From: Streptomyces poonensis
GTDB taxonomy: Bacteria; Actinomycetota; Actinomycetes; Streptomycetales; Streptomycetaceae
Direction: 5' to 3'
DNA length: 64,000 nt
NCBI RefSeq assembly: GCF_014650915.1
Contig: NZ_BMVW01000023.1
Span: 23,320 to 87,319 of the forward strand
This document shows, in pieces, positions 45,677 through 53,734 of the stretch. A program made the translations under genes and the position numbers. The notes under the pieces were generated by a model. That model did no database searches. It was given only the letters and a program-made list of their open reading frames with translations, and had not been told where the DNA came from. Every line of letters starts with the position of its first letter. Positions within the stretch are counted from its first letter, which is position 1.

Positions 45677-46377
45677 CTACCGCAAGATCCATCCGCGACT
45701 CGTGCGGCCGGACGCTTCCTGCTCGACCCCATCGGTTCGGTAGAGACGGAGAAATGCCTTCACGCCGCCGATGACGAGCTCGGTGATCTCGGCCTCGCCG
45801 AGTGGGAGCGCGCCATAGAATGACCGCTGCGCCACGCTGATGAAGGTCAGCAGGTTGCAGTGCAGCGCTGCGGTGTCGGCGTCGTCCAAAGCGAGGAGTC
45901 CGTGGTCAGCCATCTGGGACAGATAACCGGCGAGCTCCTGCTGGAACGCCCGGGGCCGGGTGTCCTGCCATGCCCGCAGTACCGCCGGCGGGAAACGTGC
46001 CGCCTCCGCCTGAATGGTGCGGACCAAGGCGAGTGCCCCGCGAACGCCGAGGGCGAGCTGGACCACTCCAGTGCGAAGGCGACAAGATCCTCATCGAGGT
46101 CGAAGATCTTGCGCAGATGCCGGTCCGCGATCCGGGTATGGGTCTCGGCCACCTCGGCGGAGCCTTCGAGGATGACCGACAGAAACAGCTGTTCCTTGTC
46201 CACATGGTGGTTGTGAATGGTGCGCGCGGACACGCCGGCTTCAGCCGCGATCATGTCGACGCTGGCACCGCTGTACCTCTTCTGCCCGAACACCGCCCGC
46301 GCCGCCTGCGCGATGGCACGACTTTCGTCGGGTTGACCACAGTACGTTCGCTGGGGTACTGAATCCTGGCTGCTCAT
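45677..46377 (-). pseudogene. TetR-family regulator broken by a frameshift
   Basis: From ATG 46377 (GGGAGG upstream) the frame gives a TetR helix-turn-helix: AIAQAARAVFGQKRYSGASV, DMIAAEAGVSARTIHNHHVDK, LFLSVILEGSAEV. Near 46060 it runs out of homology after FALEW, and the C-terminal ligand domain continues in another frame from about 46066 (LALVRTIQAEAARFPPAVL through ISVAQRSFYGALPLGEAEI to 45677). One base indel joins the two into a normal-size regulator of about 230 residues. It may be a real loss or a sequence error. Confidence 0.8.
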
Positions 46378-46924
46378 CCACCCTCCCGGCAGATCAGGCC
46401 GCGCATCCGGAGCGCTTAGGGAGGGATGAGCGGTCATGGTCGTGCATCTCGAGCGCGGGCGCCGGTTCCCCGTCATGGTGTCTCTCGGCACCGGCCTTCC
46501 GACAATGCGGCAATTCCGCATCACTCGGTTCTGTCCGCAGTTGCTCGCCGCAGTGGTCACCGCCATCGATCAAGCGGCGTTGATCACTATGTTCGCTCCC
46601 GCTTCCCTTGGCTCGAAGCGTTACACCGACCGGTGTGAGTGCGCAACTGTCATTGCAAAAGCTTGCACCATCCGGTATCCGACGGAGGCGCCGACCTGAT
46701 GGACTACCAGTCCACCTGACGAAGTGCGGTAACGGGAGTTTGCCGCACTGTCGGCCCAGCAGAAGACTGGCAGCGCGCTCGGAGTGGACCTCGTTGCCGT
46801 GAGGTCAGAGTCTAACCTCGTGGTGATCGAGGTGCATGCCCGCCCTACCGTACGGATCGCCACGGCACGGCACCGACAGCCGCCCGTAGCTGGACCCGTA
46901 TGGAGCAGTTCCGGGGGGATCACT
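46378..46924. other. Divergent promoter region of TetR and the shikimate cassette
   Basis: About 550 bases without a supported gene. It holds the palindrome at 46623-46636 and AT-richer patches around 46640-46680. It separates the minus-strand regulator from the + strand DAHP synthase and should contain both promoters. Confidence 0.55.
46623..46636. promoter_or_regulatory. TetR-type operator candidate
   Basis: ACACCG-AC-CGGTGT, a perfect 6-2-6 inverted repeat in the region between the TetR gene (minus) and the DAHP synthase gene (plus). Confidence 0.5.
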
Positions 46925-48139
46925 GTGCTCACCACTCATTCGTTTCTGGATCGATCAGCTGACTCAGTGCACGACGTTGTCCGTGACTGCGAACTGAGGC
47001 CGGCCATGCAGCAACCGCAGTGGGGCGACCTGCCGCTTGTTCGACGAGTGCGCAAGGAACTGGCGGCCCGCCCAGGGCTGGTCACCGGCGAGGACGTGGA
47101 CACACTGCGCTCCCTGCTGGCCATCGTCGCCGCCGGCGAGGCCGACGTGATACAGGCGGGTGACTGTGCGGAGGATCCCGCCGAATGCACGCCGGGCTAT
47201 GTGGCCCGCAAGGCGGGACTGCTGGACGTCCTCGCGGGCATATTGAAGATGAACACCCACAAGCCCGTACTGCGCGCGGGCAGGCTGGCCGGCCAGTTCG
47301 CCAAGCCTCGCTCCCGGCCCACCGAGCGGGTCGGAGACTCCGAACTGCCCGTGTATCGCGGCCACATAGTGAACGGTCCGGAGCCCGATCTCGAGTGCCG
47401 GCGGCCCGATCCCAAGCGGATGCTGACGGGTTACTGGGCGGCCAGGGCGGTCGTGAGCCACCTGGGCTGGCCCGACCGGGACCGGAGCCCGAACATCGAC
47501 CCGCTGATCTGGACCAGTCACGAGGCCGCGTTGCTCGACTACGAGCTGCCGATGCTGCGCAGGCTCGACTCGGGGCACCTGCTGCTGTCCTCGACACACT
47601 GGCCCTGGGTGGGTGCGCGCACCCGGCAGTTGGACGGCGCCCATGTCACCCTGCTCGCACAGGTAGTGAATCCGGTGGCCTGCAAGGTCGGTCCCCGTAT
47701 GACGGCCGACGAACTGCTGGCGCTGTGTGAACGGCTCGACCCGCAGCGGGAGCCTGGCAGGCTCACGCTGATCAGCCGGATGGGCGCCGACAACGTCGCC
47801 GAACGGCTGCCGCCGCTCGTCTCCGCCGTGCGTGTTGCGGGACACCCGGTGATCTGGCTGTGCGACCCGATGCACGGCAACACGCTCGGGACACCGGACG
47901 GGCTCAAGACGCGTTTCGTGCAGACGTTGGTGCAGGAGGTGCTGGGGTTCCAGGTCGCGGTCCGCAACTCGGGCGGGGTCGCGGGCGGACTCCATCTGGA
48001 AACCACGCCCGACGACGTGACCGAATGCGTGCAGAGCGAGTCCGACGTCGGCCACGTCGGGGACAAGTACACCAGTTTGTGCGACCCGCGCCTAAACCCC
48101 GGCCAGGCCGTCTCCGTGGTCTCGGCATGGCGGGGCTGA
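46925..48139 (+). CDS. Class II DAHP synthase (PhzC-like)
   Basis: Joins phosphoenolpyruvate and erythrose-4-phosphate, the entry step of the shikimate pathway. The 404-residue protein shows VIQAGDCAEDPAECTP (metal Cys), LRAGRLAGQFAKPRS, LISRMGADNVAERLPPLV and VIWLCDPMHGNT followed by GGLHLETTPDDVTEC. GTG 46925 has GGGGGAT six bases upstream. Being short and lacking the N-terminal regulatory extension of mycobacterial enzymes, it is of the secondary-metabolism kind that feeds extra chorismate. It is the first gene of a four-gene cassette. Confidence 0.93.
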   Translation: MLTTHSFLDRSADSVHDVVRDCELRPAMQQPQWGDLPLVRRVRKELAARPGLVTGEDVDTLRSLLAIVAAGEADVIQAGDCAEDPAECTPGYVARKAGLLDVLAGILKMNTHKPVLRAGRLAGQFAKPRSRPTERVGDSELPVYRGHIVNGPEPDLECRRPDPKRMLTGYWAARAVVSHLGWPDRDRSPNIDPLIWTSHEAALLDYELPMLRRLDSGHLLLSSTHWPWVGARTRQLDGAHVTLLAQVVNPVACKVGPRMTADELLALCERLDPQREPGRLTLISRMGADNVAERLPPLVSAVRVAGHPVIWLCDPMHGNTLGTPDGLKTRFVQTLVQEVLGFQVAVRNSGGVAGGLHLETTPDDVTECVQSESDVGHVGDKYTSLCDPRLNPGQAVSVVSAWRG

Positions 48140-48161
48140 GGCCCACGAAGGAGGTCGGAGC

Positions 48162-48932
48162 ATGGAACACAAGGTTGCCCTCGTCACTGGGGCCGCGAGC
48201 GGAATCGGCGCGGCCGTCACCCGTGCGCTCGCCCAGCGCGGTGCGCGAGTAGCCGCGATGGACCACGACGCCACACGGCTCAGCGCGGCAGTGGAGAAGA
48301 TGACCGCTGACGGCCTGGACGTTGAGGCGTTCGTGGTCGACGTCACCAACAGCATGGACGTGGAGGACGTCGTGGAACGGGCCGAACGGCGGTTGGGCTC
48401 CGTGGAGTTCCTCGTCAACGCCGCCGGTGTGCTCCGTCTGGGGCAGGCACGCAGTCTCACGGACGATGACTGGTCCGCTACGTTCGCGGTCAACGCGACA
48501 GGTGTCTTCCTGATGTCCAGGGCCGTGGTCAACCGAATGGTGCCCCGCGCACGCGGCGCGATCGTCACCGTGGCGTCCAACGCGGCCGGCACGGCCCGTA
48601 CGGAGATGGCGGCGTACGCCGCGTCCAAGGCCGCGGCGACGATGTTCACCAAGTGTCTCGGCCTGGAGGTCGCCGAATACGGGATCCGGTGCAACCTGGT
48701 CGCGCCGGGTTCGACCGACACCCCCATGCTCAGGTCCATGTGGCAGGACGGGACCGGTCCGAAAACCGCGATCGAGGGCAGACCCGAAGCCTTCCGGGTC
48801 GGCATCCCGCTCCGCAAGTTGGCCCAGCCGTCGGACATCGCGGACGCGGTGCTGTTCCTGCTGTCCGACCAGGCCGCGCACATCACGATGCACGACCTGA
48901 CCGTCGACGGCGGCGCCTCCCTCGGCGTCTGA
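48162..48932 (+). CDS. SDR dehydrogenase, candidate 2,3-dihydro-3-hydroxyanthranilate dehydrogenase
   Basis: A 256-residue short-chain dehydrogenase of the EntA/DhbA type: VTGAASGIGAAVTRALAQRG, VNAAGVLRLG, VASNAAGTARTEMAAYAASK (catalytic Ser, Tyr and Lys) and a C-terminal DGGASLG. Between the DAHP synthase and the isochorismatase, the natural substrate is 2,3-dihydro-3-hydroxyanthranilate, giving 3-hydroxyanthranilate. AAGGAGGT lies seven bases before the ATG. Calcimycin-, A33853- and nataxazole-type pathways use the same enzyme set. Confidence 0.82.
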   Translation: MEHKVALVTGAASGIGAAVTRALAQRGARVAAMDHDATRLSAAVEKMTADGLDVEAFVVDVTNSMDVEDVVERAERRLGSVEFLVNAAGVLRLGQARSLTDDDWSATFAVNATGVFLMSRAVVNRMVPRARGAIVTVASNAAGTARTEMAAYAASKAAATMFTKCLGLEVAEYGIRCNLVAPGSTDTPMLRSMWQDGTGPKTAIEGRPEAFRVGIPLRKLAQPSDIADAVLFLLSDQAAHITMHDLTVDGGASLGV

Positions 48933-48960
48933 GAGAACCTTGGTGGTGAAGGAGGACTTC

Positions 48961-49584
48961 GTGGCAGGCATCCCGGCCATCGCGCCCTATCCGATGCCGA
49001 CGCCGGGCGAGTTGCCCAGCAACAGCGCGCAGTGGGTTGCCCATCCGGAGCGAGCGGTGCTGCTCATCCATGACATGCAGCACTATTTCCTGCGCCCTCT
49101 CCCCGACGGCATCCGGCAGGGCCTCGTCCGAGATACGGCGCTGCTCAGGGAACGTTTCTCCGGGCTCGGAGCTCCCATCGCCTACACCGCGCAGCCCGGC
49201 AGCATGACAGAGGAACAACGTGGTCTGCTGAGTGATTTCTGGGGCCCCGGGATGAACACCGATCCGGCCGACCAGGAGATAGCTGAGGCGTTGTCCCCGG
49301 CCGAAGAGGACTGGGTGCTCACCAAATGGCGCTACAGCGCCTTCTTCCGATCTGACCTGCGCGAGCGACTGAACGAGTGCGGTAGAGACCAGCTCGTGAT
49401 CTGTGGTGTGTACGGGCACGTCGGTGTGCTGATGACCGCACTCGAGGCGTTCTCCCACGACATCGAGACCTTCATCGTCGCGGACGCCATCGCGGACTTC
49501 TCCGCCGACCACCACCGGCTGACGCTTGAGTACGCCGCTCAACGGTGCGCGGTGGTCACCACTGTCAAGGAGGTACTGGCATGA
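48961..49584 (+). CDS. Isochorismatase (PhzD-like)
   Basis: A 207-residue cysteine-hydrolase-fold enzyme that removes pyruvate from 2-amino-4-deoxyisochorismate. It begins VAGIPAIAPYPMPTPGELPS and has AVLLIHDMQHYFLRPLP (catalytic Asp), WVLTKWRYSAFF (Lys) and ICGVYGHVGVLMTA, where the nucleophilic Cys of related amidases is absent as in PhzD. GTG 48961 has AAGGAGGA six bases upstream; the longer TTG start is less likely. The stop overlaps the PhzE-like start (ATGA at 49581). Confidence 0.92.
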   Translation: MAGIPAIAPYPMPTPGELPSNSAQWVAHPERAVLLIHDMQHYFLRPLPDGIRQGLVRDTALLRERFSGLGAPIAYTAQPGSMTEEQRGLLSDFWGPGMNTDPADQEIAEALSPAEEDWVLTKWRYSAFFRSDLRERLNECGRDQLVICGVYGHVGVLMTALEAFSHDIETFIVADAIADFSADHHRLTLEYAAQRCAVVTTVKEVLA

Positions 49585-51494
49585 CAGCGTCCGAGCAAGC
49601 GAATGACTTGCTCGACCGGGTATTCGAGTCCCAGCCGCCCGCCTTTGCACTGCTGCACCGTCCCGAGGCCGGCAAGGGGATGCTGGACGTCCTCGTCGGC
49701 GATGCGTCCACGGTGGACACCATCGCCGATGTTCCGCTGCCCGACTCCGGCCGTCGGGCGGGACACGACGTACTGGTGCTCATGCCCTACCGGCAGATCG
49801 CTGAGCGTGGTTTCGCGTGCGTCGACGATGGTGAGCCGCTGATCGTGATCACCGTCACCGACCAGGCCACGGCTCCGTGCTCTCAGGCGCTGGCCAAGTC
49901 ACCCGACCTGCCGACCCGGTTGTCCGGCGCCCACTTCGACGTCTCCGACGACGAGTACGCCGATCTCGTTCGCACGGTCATCACCGACGAGATCGGCTGC
50001 GGCGAGGGCGCGAACTTCGTGATCCAACGTTCGTTTGTCGCGGACATCACGGACTACACACTGCACCACGGATTGTCGTTGTTCCGTCGGCTGCTGCAGC
50101 AGGAGACCGGTGCCTACTGGACCTTCATCGTCCACACGGGCAGCCGCACCTTCGTCGGTGGTACACCGGAACGGCACATCAGCGTGGCGGGCGGCACCGC
50201 GGTGATGAATCCCATTAGCGGCACCTACCGCTATCCGCCGTCCGGTCCGGCACTGCCGGACGTGCTGCGGTTCCTCGAGGACCGCAAGGAGATCGACGAG
50301 CTCTACATGGTCCTCGACGAGGAACTCAAGATGATGGCCAGGATCTGCCACGCCGGCGGTCGCGTGACCGGGCCCTATCTGAAGGAAATGGCGCGGCTGG
50401 CTCACACCGAGTACTTCATCGAGGGGCACACCACCCAGGATCCGCGCGAGATCCTGCGTCAGACGATGTTCGCCCCCACCGTGACCGGAAGTCCGCTGGA
50501 GAGTGCCTGCCGGGCCATCAGCCGGTACGAACCGCGGGGGCGCGGCTACTACAGCGGAGTCGCCGCGCTGATCGGCCGCGACGAACACGGTCGGCACACC
50601 ATGGACTCCGCCATCCTGATCCGCACCGCTGACATCGGTGGTGACGGCCGGATCCGGATCGGGGTCGGCGCCACCCTCGTCCGCCACTCCGATCCAGCAT
50701 CCGAGGTCGCCGAGACCAAGGCCAAGACCTCCGCGCTGCTCTCGGCACTGCAGGCCGACGAACCGGCCCGCCTCGCGGATCATCCACAGGTCCGCACCGC
50801 TCTTGCCCAGCGCAACACAGGTATCTCCGATTTCTGGCTGGCCACGACGGAGAAGCGAGCCCGTCCACTGCCGACGCTCGTCGGGCGCCGTGTGCTGGTG
50901 GTCGACGCGGAGGACACGTTCACCGCCATGCTCGACCAACAACTGCGTGCGCTCGGCTGTGTGGTGACGGTGCGTCGCTTCGACGAGCAGTACACGTTCG
51001 ACGGCCATGATCTGGTCGTCATGGGCCCGGGGCCGGGGGATCCGCGCGACACCGATCATCCGAAGATCGCCCATCTGCACACGGCGCTCCGCCGACTACT
51101 GGCCGAGCGGCGGCCGTTTCTCGCCGTCTGCCTCAGTCACCAGGTGCTCTCCCTGCAGCTGGGGCTCCAGGTGGTCCGCAGGGACGTGCCGAACCAGGGC
51201 CTGCAGCGTGAGATCGACCTCTTTGGGGCACGGGAGCGGGTCGGCTTCTACAACACCTTCGGTGCCCGCAGCGCCGAGGACAAGATCAGCTGCCCCGGCA
51301 TCGGCATGGTGGAGGTCAGCCGGGACGTGGCGACGGGTGAAGTGCACGCGCTGCGCGGGCTCGGCTTCGCCTCCATGCAGTTCCACGCCGAGTCGGTACT
51401 GACCCGGGACGGAGTCCGGATCATCGGCACACGCCTGGCCGAGATCCTGGACCACCGGCCTTCCCCGGAGGGATCTTGGTGCAGCGCGGTGTGA
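49581..51494 (+). CDS. 2-amino-4-deoxyisochorismate synthase (PhzE-like)
   Basis: A 637-residue fusion of a chorismate-binding TrpE-type domain (about 1-400: GGTPERHISVAGGTAVMNPI, PISGTYRYP, VTGSPLESACRAI, GRGYYSGVAALIG) with a C-terminal glutamine amidotransferase (VVMGPGPGDPRD, FLAVCLSHQVLSLQLG with the catalytic Cys, and FHAESVLT). PhzE releases aminodeoxyisochorismate instead of anthranilate. It follows isochorismatase in coupled order. With the SDR and DAHP synthase this makes 3-hydroxyanthranilate from central metabolism. Confidence 0.93.
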   Translation: MTASEQANDLLDRVFESQPPAFALLHRPEAGKGMLDVLVGDASTVDTIADVPLPDSGRRAGHDVLVLMPYRQIAERGFACVDDGEPLIVITVTDQATAPCSQALAKSPDLPTRLSGAHFDVSDDEYADLVRTVITDEIGCGEGANFVIQRSFVADITDYTLHHGLSLFRRLLQQETGAYWTFIVHTGSRTFVGGTPERHISVAGGTAVMNPISGTYRYPPSGPALPDVLRFLEDRKEIDELYMVLDEELKMMARICHAGGRVTGPYLKEMARLAHTEYFIEGHTTQDPREILRQTMFAPTVTGSPLESACRAISRYEPRGRGYYSGVAALIGRDEHGRHTMDSAILIRTADIGGDGRIRIGVGATLVRHSDPASEVAETKAKTSALLSALQADEPARLADHPQVRTALAQRNTGISDFWLATTEKRARPLPTLVGRRVLVVDAEDTFTAMLDQQLRALGCVVTVRRFDEQYTFDGHDLVVMGPGPGDPRDTDHPKIAHLHTALRRLLAERRPFLAVCLSHQVLSLQLGLQVVRRDVPNQGLQREIDLFGARERVGFYNTFGARSAEDKISCPGIGMVEVSRDVATGEVHALRGLGFASMQFHAESVLTRDGVRIIGTRLAEILDHRPSPEGSWCSAV

Positions 51495-51520
51495 CAGGGA
51501 GCCCTTTCGGGCCCCGCAGA

Positions 51521-51554
51521 GACAGGTCGGCGGCCCGCTGACCGCCGATCTGTC
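51521..51554. terminator. Terminator of the shikimate cassette
   Basis: GACAGGTCGGCGG pairs with CCGCCGATCTGTC (one G-T wobble on the RNA) over an 8-base loop, 26 bases after the PhzE-like stop. Confidence 0.65.
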
Positions 51555-51639
51555 GAAGACACCAAGGGAGGCCGCTCGGCAGCACTCCCGGCGACGATGG
51601 CGGCCGGTCAGCCATCGTGTGAACTCACTCGGCTTTTCT

Positions 51640-52324
51640 CGCGGTGCGGTAGCAGCCGCCGCCTGGATGACGCGGTGGGCGAACCGCCGGACAGCGGTGT
51701 GCCCACGGGGACGTCCGCGAACAGCTGCCGTTCGACGATGTCCTCGAGCAGTGTGCGCACGGTGTGAATCCTCGTGTCCAGCCGTCGGTGTGCCGGCCGG
51801 CCTCAAGCTGCCAGTACCGCGTCCTGCGCAGTCCGCTCCGGGGGACACGCACCATGGTTGCGGGACGGACCTCGTACATTCCTCGGAAGACGGCGACGAC
51901 GCTGAAGATCTCCCGGAGCCCTTCGGCCTCGACGACGGCCTCGACATCGGGTGCGCCAGGATCGTCTTGGGCTCGTAGCCGAACAGCACGCCGTCGTCGG
52001 TCGGGTAGCAGTAGAGCGGCTCGACGCCCATCCGGTCGCGTACCAGGTGGGGTTTCTCGCTGCGTGCGGCCCGGATCGCGAAAGGCGTACATCCCGTTGA
52101 GGTGCTCGGCGAAGCCTTCGCCCCGAGCGGGCCGCGGCGAACCTCACCGCCGTCAGTATGCCGGCGGCCCCGGTCGCCACGACCACGGCGGTGGGCCGGT
52201 GCCGGTGGATGGTGTTGTGGAGATCGTTGGCCAGCTCGTACAGCCCGGGCCGCCGGGCTGTACGACGGCGCCCTCCGACTCCACGACGAGCTGCTGAATG
52301 TCGTCGCTCGGTGCTGATGCAGTC
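51640..52324 (-). pseudogene. Asparagine synthetase (AsnB) remnant with several frameshifts
   Basis: Fragments in different frames on the minus strand line up as an asparagine synthase: EGFAEHLNGMYAF, then KPHLVRDRMGVEPLYCYPTD and LFGYEPKTILAHP, then VEAVVEAEGLREIF and FRGMYEVRPATMVRV, finally RTLLEDIVERQLFADVPVG and LSGG of the PP-loop. At least three frame changes separate them, and the sequence ends at the PP-loop, so the synthetase domain is missing. The N-terminal nucleophile region is also unrecognisable. It follows the lyase gene by 7 bases in operon order, so it was once part of the pathway. Confidence 0.75.
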
Positions 52325-52330
52325 ATGCCC

Positions 52331-53734
52331 TCATGCCTTCAGAGCGCGGTCCACCAAGGGTCCTGCGACGCCCGTGTAGTGGATGGGGTCACACATTCCC
52401 GTCAACTCCGCGGCGACGAGGTGGCCGTCGAGTTCCGCCGACTCGGCGAGCACCTCGGCCAGCGGTCGGCCGCTCCGCTCGGCGTCCTCGGCGGCCCGGG
52501 TCAGCAGTCGCTTCGCGGCGGCCTTGCCGATGACCGGCGCCAGCGCGGCGACGATCCGCTCCGAGACGACCTGGCCACCGGTCAGGTCGAGATTGCTGCG
52601 CATCCGGTCGGCGCGCACGTCCAGGCCCTCGGCGAGTTCCGCCGCGGTGTGCGCGGCACCGCCGGTCAGCCGCAGGCACTCCCGCAGCAGCAGCCATTCC
52701 GCGTGCCACGCGCCGGCCGAGCGCTCGTCCTCACTGACCAGACACTGGGTCAGCGCGGCCGACAGCGCGGGAACCTGTATCGCGGCGCTGCGCATGAGCG
52801 TGGACAGCACGGGGTTGCGCTTGTGCGGCATGGCGGACGAGCTGCCCCGTCCGGACGCCGTCGGTTCGGTCACTTCCGCGATTTCGGTCCTGGCCAGTGT
52901 CTGCACGTCGATCGCCATCTTGCCGAGCGCGCCCGCGGCGAACGCGAGGGCCGCCGCCAGATCCACGACCGGAGTGCGCAGCGCGTGCCACGGCAGCACG
53001 GGCCGGGCCAGACCGGTCTCCTCGGCGAAGGCGGCGACGAGCGCGTCGGCATACGCGCCGGGAGCGCGGTCGGCGGTCCGGGCGTACTCGAGATAGCCGG
53101 CGAGTGTGCCCGCGGCCCCGCCCAGCGCGACCGGCAGGCCGGGGTCGAGGAGCCGGCCGAGCCGCAGGTCGGCGTCGAGGATCAGCTGCCGCCAGCCCGC
53201 CGCTTTGAGTCCGAAGGTCGTGGGCACAGCCTGAAGCGCGAGGGTTCTGCCCGCCATGGCGGTGTCCCGGTTGTCAATGGCCAGTCCGGCCAGCGCCTCG
53301 GCGGCGCGCGCGAGATCTCGCCGGATCAGACGCACCGCGCGGTCGGCGATCAGCATGGCCGCGGTGTCGAGGATGTCCTGGCTGGTGGAACCCTGGTGGA
53401 CATACTCGGCAGCCTCCGGTTCGTCGGAGGCCACGACCTCGGTGAACGCCCGCACCAGCCGCACGACGGGATTGGCCGTGTCCCGAGCGGCCACGGCGAG
53501 GTCACGCAGATCGATGCGGTCGGCCCTGGCCGCCTTGGTGATGGCGTCGGCCGCCGGCCCGGGCAGGGTGCCGAGCCGGGCCTGGGCTCGCGCCAGCGCC
53601 GCCTCGGCAGCCAGCATGGCCTGCAGCCATGCCTGATCGCAGACGACAGCCTCGATCGGCGTGCCTGCCCGCACCGGCGACAGCAGGCCCACGTCAAGGC
53701 AGGCGTCGTGGGGGACTTCGGCTGGCGTGGTCAA
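52331..53734 (-). CDS. Fumarase/aspartase-superfamily lyase (PcaB/adenylosuccinate-lyase-like)
   Basis: A 467-residue lyase. It contains the superfamily signature GSSSAMPHKRNPVLS near residue 290, VHQGSTSQDILDTAAM (candidate general acid/base region) and a helical C-terminus. It most resembles 3-carboxymuconate cycloisomerase and related lyases in natural-product clusters. TTG 53734 is used as the start because it overlaps the preceding stop (TTGA) and GGGAG is eight bases away. Elimination of fumarate after aspartate addition would give a new amino group; this could make an aminoanthranilate, but that is speculation. Confidence 0.85.
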   Translation of the reverse strand: MTTPAEVPHDACLDVGLLSPVRAGTPIEAVVCDQAWLQAMLAAEAALARAQARLGTLPGPAADAITKAARADRIDLRDLAVAARDTANPVVRLVRAFTEVVASDEPEAAEYVHQGSTSQDILDTAAMLIADRAVRLIRRDLARAAEALAGLAIDNRDTAMAGRTLALQAVPTTFGLKAAGWRQLILDADLRLGRLLDPGLPVALGGAAGTLAGYLEYARTADRAPGAYADALVAAFAEETGLARPVLPWHALRTPVVDLAAALAFAAGALGKMAIDVQTLARTEIAEVTEPTASGRGSSSAMPHKRNPVLSTLMRSAAIQVPALSAALTQCLVSEDERSAGAWHAEWLLLRECLRLTGGAAHTAAELAEGLDVRADRMRSNLDLTGGQVVSERIVAALAPVIGKAAAKRLLTRAAEDAERSGRPLAEVLAESAELDGHLVAAELTGMCDPIHYTGVAGPLVDRALKA

